Source: Acidihalobacter_A sp037381185 | Lineage (GTDB): Bacteria > Pseudomonadota > Gammaproteobacteria > DSM-5130 > Acidihalobacteraceae | Direction: 5' to 3' | Assembly: GCF_037381185.1 (NCBI RefSeq) | Contig: NZ_JARRQY010000001.1 | Coordinates: forward strand, 1 to 64,000 | Length of the DNA stretch: 64,000 nucleotides | Shown: piece by piece, positions 59,905 to 64,000 of the stretch | Position numbering within the stretch: position 1 is the stretch's first letter | Layout of the letters: every line of letters begins with the position of its first letter | Program-made: the position numbers and the translations under genes | The notes under the pieces: model-generated | The model's database searches: none | Told to the model about the DNA's origin: nothing | Seen by the model: the letters and a program-made list of their open reading frames with translations, nothing else

Positions 59905-60978
59905 ATGCTTAAGCATTTCAGCAAGGGCTTGGTCGTGGGCGCGGCCCTGCTCGGCTCCGGCCTCATGGCGACGGCGCACGCCGAGGTCATGCAGATCAAT
60001 GGTGCGGGTGCGACGTTCCCGTATCCGGTGTACTCGCAGTGGGCCGACGTCTATCAGAAGCAGACCGGTGTGGCGTTCAACTATCAGGCGATCGGTTCCG
60101 GTGGCGGCATCAAGCAGATCAAGGCCAAGACCGTTGATTTCGGCGCCTCCGATGCGCCGCTCAAAGCGGCCGAGCTGGACAAGGCGGGGCTGATGCAGTT
60201 CCCGATGATCATGGGCGGCGTGGTGCCGGTCGTGAACATCCCGGGCCTGATGATGGGGCACATGCACCTCGACGGCCAGGTGCTGGCCGACATCTTCATG
60301 GGTAAGATCAAGCGCTGGAACGATCCTCGTATCAAGGCCCTGAACCCGAGCCTCAGCCTGCCGAACCGCGCGATCACCGTGGTGCATCGTTCGGATGGTT
60401 CCGGCACCACCTTCATCTTCACCAACTACCTGACCAAGGTCAGCAAGAGCTGGGCGGACAAGGTCGGCAACAACAAGTCGGTCAGCTGGCCGGCTGGTGT
60501 CGGCGGCAAGGGAAACCAGGGTGTGGCTTCCTACGTGAACCGCATCAAGGGCTCGATCGGCTATGTCGAGTACGCTTATGCGCTGCAGAACAAGATGAAC
60601 TACGTGCAGCTCAAGAATCGTGACGGCCACTACGTGGCTCCGACTGCCGAGAACTTCCAGGCCGCCGCTGCCGGCGCCGACTGGAAGAACGCTCCGGGCT
60701 ACTACATGGTGCTGACCGACCAGCCCGGCGCCAAGAGCTGGCCGATCACGGGCGCGAGCTTCATCCTGGTCTACAAGAAGGCCATGAAGCCGGAAACCAC
60801 CCAGGCGGTGCTGAAGTTCTACGACTGGGCCTATCATCACGGCCAGGCCATGGCCGAGAAGCTCGACTACGTGCCAATGCCCCAGAGCGTGGTGAAGATG
60901 GTCGAACAGACCTGGTCGCAGGAGATCAAGGGTCCCGACGGCAAGGCCGTGTGGAACGCCTCGATGAGCATGAAGTAA
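59905..60978 (+). CDS. pstS: Phosphate ABC transporter, periplasmic phosphate-binding protein
   Basis: A 357-residue lipid-free binding protein with signal peptide (KGLVVGAALLGSGLMATAHA). Ligand loops GAGATFPYPVYSQW, GSGGGIKQIKAKTVDFGASD and VVHRSDGSGTTFIFTNYL contact phosphate. ATG 59905 has GAGGTGA at good spacing; a GTG at 59896 is inside that site. First gene of pstSCAB. Confidence 0.97.
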   Translation: MLKHFSKGLVVGAALLGSGLMATAHAEVMQINGAGATFPYPVYSQWADVYQKQTGVAFNYQAIGSGGGIKQIKAKTVDFGASDAPLKAAELDKAGLMQFPMIMGGVVPVVNIPGLMMGHMHLDGQVLADIFMGKIKRWNDPRIKALNPSLSLPNRAITVVHRSDGSGTTFIFTNYLTKVSKSWADKVGNNKSVSWPAGVGGKGNQGVASYVNRIKGSIGYVEYAYALQNKMNYVQLKNRDGHYVAPTAENFQAAAAGADWKNAPGYYMVLTDQPGAKSWPITGASFILVYKKAMKPETTQAVLKFYDWAYHHGQAMAEKLDYVPMPQSVVKMVEQTWSQEIKGPDGKAVWNASMSMK

Positions 60979-61132
60979 CGACCGGCGTCCAGGACTGATA
61001 TCCGGATGTCATCGCCTCCGGAATCGCGCAGGGGGTCGGCGTTATGCCGGCCCCCTGCGTCCGTTTTACCGCTGGGGGGTGAGCCTGTACATTTGCGGGC
61101 GAATCGCTCCATAGTCATCAGAGGTTGTCAGC

Positions 61133-62110
61133 GTGTCAGCTACCGCGTCTGCCGTATCCGCACATCGATCCCGTTTGGGTCAATCGCTGGGTGACCGCCT
61201 GTTCCAGGGCTCGACCCTGTTCTTCGCGCTCTTCGTCTTCATCGTGCTGGCCGCGATACTGGTGGCGTTGGCGCTTGCAGCCTGGCCCGCACTGTCGCAC
61301 TTCGGCTGGGGGTTCCTGACCAGCTCGGAGTGGAACCCGGTCACGCTGAACTTCGGCGCTCTGTCGCCGATCGTGGGCACGCTTGTCACCTCGTTGATCG
61401 CCATGTTGATCGGTGTGCCGGTCAGCTTCGGCATCGCGCTGTTCATTACCGAAATGGCCCCGGCCTGGCTCAAGCGCCCGGTGGGCACCGCGATCGAACT
61501 GCTGGCGGCCATTCCTTCCATCATCTACGGCATGTGGGGGTTGTTCATATTCGCTCCGTTCTTCGCCGATCATATCCAGCCAGTGATGACGGACCTGTTC
61601 GGCGGACTGCCGCTGATCGGACCGATGTTCCAGGGGCCCCCGATCGGCATCGGCGTGTTCAATGCGGGTTTCATCCTCGCCATCATGGTGATTCCGTTCA
61701 TCTCCTCGATCATGCGCGACGTGTTCGAAGTCGTGCCGCGCACGCTCAAGGAGTCGGCCTACGCCATGGGTTCGACCACCTGGGAGGTGGTGTGGAAGGT
61801 CGTGCTGCCGTACACGAAGGTGGGCGTCGTCGGCGGCATCATGCTCGGGTTGGGACGTGCGTTGGGCGAGACCATGGCGGTCACCTTCGTCATCGGCAAC
61901 GCGCATGGCCTGAACATGTCGCTGTTCATGCCGGGCAACACGATTTCCTCCACGCTCGCAAACGAATTCACCGAGGCCGACGCCCCGCTGTACACCTCTT
62001 CGCTGATCGCTCTCGGCCTGCTGCTGTTCGTGATCACCGTGATCATCCTGTCCTTCGCGCGCCTGCTGCTGATGCGGCTCGAGCGCAGCCAGGGCGGCGA
62101 GAAGGCCTGA
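61133..62110 (+). CDS. pstC: Phosphate ABC transporter permease PstC
   Basis: A 325-residue permease with six membrane segments and the BPD transport loop (ESAYAMGSTTWEVVWKVVLP). It starts at GTG 61133 behind GAGGT. A 154-bp gap with a GC-rich imperfect hairpin (about 61025-61060) separates it from pstS, which may raise PstS levels over the rest. Confidence 0.95.
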   Translation: MSATASAVSAHRSRLGQSLGDRLFQGSTLFFALFVFIVLAAILVALALAAWPALSHFGWGFLTSSEWNPVTLNFGALSPIVGTLVTSLIAMLIGVPVSFGIALFITEMAPAWLKRPVGTAIELLAAIPSIIYGMWGLFIFAPFFADHIQPVMTDLFGGLPLIGPMFQGPPIGIGVFNAGFILAIMVIPFISSIMRDVFEVVPRTLKESAYAMGSTTWEVVWKVVLPYTKVGVVGGIMLGLGRALGETMAVTFVIGNAHGLNMSLFMPGNTISSTLANEFTEADAPLYTSSLIALGLLLFVITVIILSFARLLLMRLERSQGGEKA

Positions 62111-62123
62111 GGGGAGCATGACC

Positions 62124-62966
62124 ATGAATCTCTACGTTCGCCGCCGCCTCCTGAACTACTTCAACCTCACGATATCCGTGCTGGTCACGCTGTTCGGCCT
62201 GTTCTTCCTCGGCTGGTTGCTGTGGACCCTGTTCAGCGAGGGTGCGCGCTATCTGGACTGGCGCGTATTCACCGAGATCACTCCCGGGCCGGGCGACGCC
62301 AACGGCGGACTCGCCAACGCCATCGTCGGCACCCTGCTGCTGACCTTTTTCGGCGTCTTGTTCGGGACGCCGATCGGTATCCTGGCCGGAACCTATCTGT
62401 ACGAGTTCGGGCGCCGTTACTGGATCACGCCGGCGGTTCGCTTCATCAACGACGTATTGCTCAGCGCGCCTTCGATCGTGCTCGGCGTGTTCGTCTACGA
62501 AATCCTGGTGATCAAGTTCGGCGGTTTCTCCGGCTGGGCCGGCGCCGTCGCATTGGCGCTCATCGTGATCCCCATCGTGGTGCGCACCACCGATAACATG
62601 CTGGCTCTGGTGCCCGATACGATGCGCGAGGCCGCCGTGGCCCTGGGTGCGCCGCGCTGGAAAGTGACCGTGTCCATCGTTTACCGTTCGGCCTCGACGG
62701 GGCTGGTCACGGGCGTGATTCTGGCGACGGCGCAGATCATCGGCGAAACGGCGCCATTGCTGTTCACCTCGCTGGGCAACCAGTTCTGGAATACGAACAT
62801 GGACAAGCCCATGCCGGCGCTGCCGCTGGTGATCTTCAACTTCGCCATGAGTCCCTACGAGCGCTGGCAGCACTTGGCCTGGGCCGGTGCCTTGCTCATC
62901 ACTCTGACCGTCCTCGTCATGAACATCCTTGCGCGCGCCTTCCTCCGCGGCAGCAAGGCCGACTGA
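62124..62966 (+). CDS. pstA: Phosphate ABC transporter permease PstA
   Basis: A 280-residue permease with six membrane helices and the loop EAAVALGAPRWKVTVSIVYR. ATG 62124 sits 7 nt after GGGGAG; an ATG at 62118 is too close to that site. Follows pstC by 13 bp. Confidence 0.95.
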   Translation: MNLYVRRRLLNYFNLTISVLVTLFGLFFLGWLLWTLFSEGARYLDWRVFTEITPGPGDANGGLANAIVGTLLLTFFGVLFGTPIGILAGTYLYEFGRRYWITPAVRFINDVLLSAPSIVLGVFVYEILVIKFGGFSGWAGAVALALIVIPIVVRTTDNMLALVPDTMREAAVALGAPRWKVTVSIVYRSASTGLVTGVILATAQIIGETAPLLFTSLGNQFWNTNMDKPMPALPLVIFNFAMSPYERWQHLAWAGALLITLTVLVMNILARAFLRGSKAD

Positions 62967-62983
62967 ATCTCCGGAGCACACCC

Positions 62984-63880
62984 ATGAATCATGATTCCAC
63001 CGAACAGCGACAGGCCTCGGCCGCTTTCAAGATCGAGACGCAGGCGTCGGGCAGCGTGCCGGCCCGCAATAGAGCTGCGGAAAGCAACGTCGCCGCGGTT
63101 GGTCACGTCGGTATTTCATCGGTGCCTAATCCCAAGGTCGTGGTCCAGGGGCTGAATTTCTATTACGGCAAGTTTCACGCCCTGCACAATATCGATCTGC
63201 AGATCCCGGAACGGCAGGTGACGGCCTTCATCGGCCCGTCCGGCTGCGGCAAGTCGACCTTGCTGCGTACCTTCAACCGGATCTACAACCTGTATCCCGA
63301 TCAGCGCGCCAGCGGCGAAATTCTACTGGACGGGCGAAATATTCTGGCTTCCGGCGAGGACCTCAATCTGCTGCGCGCCAAGGTGGGTATGGTTTTCCAG
63401 AAACCCACGCCTTTCCCTATGTCTATCTACGACAATATCGCTTTCGGCGTGAAGCTCTACGAGCGGCTATCGCGCGCGGAGATGGACGATCGTGTCGAAT
63501 GGGCGTTGCGCAAGGCAGCGATCTGGGACGAGGTCAAGGATAAGCTGCGCCAGAGCGGTACCCAGCTCTCCGGCGGTCAACAGCAGCGCCTGTGTATCGC
63601 GCGGGGCATCGCAGTCAAGCCCGAAGTGCTGCTGCTCGACGAACCGGCCTCGGCGCTTGACCCTATCTCGACGCTGAAGATCGAAGAACTCATCTACGAA
63701 CTCAAGAACGACTATACGATCGCCATCGTGACGCACAACATGCAGCAGGCGGCGCGCGTTTCCGACTACACGGCGTTCATGTATCTGGGCAAGCTGGTCG
63801 AGTACAACGAAACCAACACGATCTTCACCAATCCGCAGAGCAAGGAAACCGAGGACTACATTACCGGCCGTTTCGGCTGA
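62984..63880 (+). CDS. pstB: Phosphate ABC transporter ATP-binding protein PstB
   Basis: A 298-residue ABC ATPase with Walker A GPSGCGKSTLLRTFNR, signature LSGGQQQRLCIARG and Walker B VLLLDEPASALDP. The first 50 residues (TEQRQASAAFKIETQASGS) are an unusually long extension before VVVQGLNFYYGKFHAL. phoU is not visible before the window ends. Confidence 0.96.
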   Translation: MNHDSTEQRQASAAFKIETQASGSVPARNRAAESNVAAVGHVGISSVPNPKVVVQGLNFYYGKFHALHNIDLQIPERQVTAFIGPSGCGKSTLLRTFNRIYNLYPDQRASGEILLDGRNILASGEDLNLLRAKVGMVFQKPTPFPMSIYDNIAFGVKLYERLSRAEMDDRVEWALRKAAIWDEVKDKLRQSGTQLSGGQQQRLCIARGIAVKPEVLLLDEPASALDPISTLKIEELIYELKNDYTIAIVTHNMQQAARVSDYTAFMYLGKLVEYNETNTIFTNPQSKETEDYITGRFG

Positions 63881-63913
63881 TTTTTTGCCGCACAACGCCG
63901 GCGTGGGTCTTAC

Positions 63914-63969
63914 AATGGCCGCCAGTACCGCATGTTGCCTATCGACGGCGTACGGTACTGGCGGCCATT
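63914..63969. repeat. Long perfect inverted repeat after pstB
   Basis: Arms of 17 bp, AATGGCCGCCAGTACCG (63914-63930) and its exact complement at 63953-63969, surround a 22-nt loop. No T-run follows, and it lies 34 bp after pstB and 16 bp before the next ATG. It may end or attenuate the pst transcript or be a repeat element. Confidence 0.75.
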
Positions 63970-63985
63970 CGCGTATGGGGGAACG

Positions 63986-64000
63986 ATGAAAGTCGTGGTG
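63986..64000 (+). CDS. Start of a truncated gene
   Basis: ATG 63986 preceded by GGGGGAA begins a frame MKVVV that runs off the end of the window. Five codons are too few to identify it. Confidence 0.35.

Overview
The window reads as a contiguous stretch of chromosome from a GC-rich gammaproteobacterium. The ribosomal block rnr-rlmB-rpsF-rpsR-(DUF2232)-rplI-dnaB-alr, the ilvB-ilvN-ilvC-psd-pssA-leuA block and pstSCAB are all typical of that class. A sulfide/persulfide oxidation operon (persulfide dioxygenase and an SQR-like flavoprotein), a Tat-exported molybdenum sulfur-type oxidoreductase operon, a lipoate-ligase-like gene and CbbQ/CbbO-type Rubisco-activase genes point to a sulfur-oxidising, probably autotrophic organism of the Chromatiales/Ectothiorhodospiraceae kind. 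That placement is inference from gene content; no 16S gene is present.

Layout. 1-2.2 kb: tail of a chemoreceptor, then an alkylation-repair pair (Ada-AlkA fusion and Ogt, overlapping by 4 bp). 2.2-6.8 kb: Lrp-type regulator divergent from bifunctional proline catabolic PutA. 7-15.3 kb: tRNA-Leu(CAG), RNase R, RlmB, S6, S18, DUF2232 membrane protein, L9, DnaB helicase, alanine racemase. 15.4-18.4 kb: FadL-type porin, a frameshifted periplasmic protein gene, an unknown gene. 18.4-25.3 kb: lipoate-ligase-like protein, a degenerate receiver-like protein, an unknown protein, CbbQ, CbbO and an overlapping histone-deacetylase-family protein. 25.4-26.0 kb: non-coding, repeat-rich segment with long imperfect inverted repeats. 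26-29 kb: aldo/keto reductase and a short MutS2-like ATPase. 28.9-33.1 kb: NAD-dependent epimerase-like protein, PP-loop ATPase, TetR regulator and a divergent beta-ketoacyl-ACP synthase. 33.4-39.8 kb: branched-chain amino acid and phospholipid genes, with a Psd-like protein that lacks its catalytic residues. 39.9-45.9 kb: molybdopterin oxidoreductase operon (catalytic, FeS and NrfD subunits, TorD-like, NifX-like and HybE-like proteins). 46-50 kb: uracil-DNA glycosylase, RimI, an IS3-family remnant fused to a broken TolC-type gene, RF3. 50-53 kb: SQR-like/duplicated-domain protein/persulfide dioxygenase operon and a DUF2892 gene, both preceded by the same palindrome. 53-59.7 kb: citrate synthase, PsiE-like protein, ZntB-like transporter, RimK, RimB, MscK-like channel. 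59.8-64 kb: Pho box, pstSCAB, a long hairpin and the start of one more gene.

Functional themes. Sulfane-sulfur chemistry is the clearest accessory theme: SQR-like and persulfide dioxygenase genes share an operon, and a palindrome shared with the DUF2892 gene suggests one sulfide-responsive regulator. The molybdenum operon probably adds periplasmic sulfur-compound redox chemistry linked to quinone. Ribosomal S6 and RimK, the enzyme that adds glutamates to the S6 tail, both lie in the window. The features most worth following up are the shared palindromes, the chaperone-rich molybdoenzyme operon, the apparently dead Psd paralogue, the CbbQO-HDAC unit and the inverted-repeat element at 25.4-26.0 kb.
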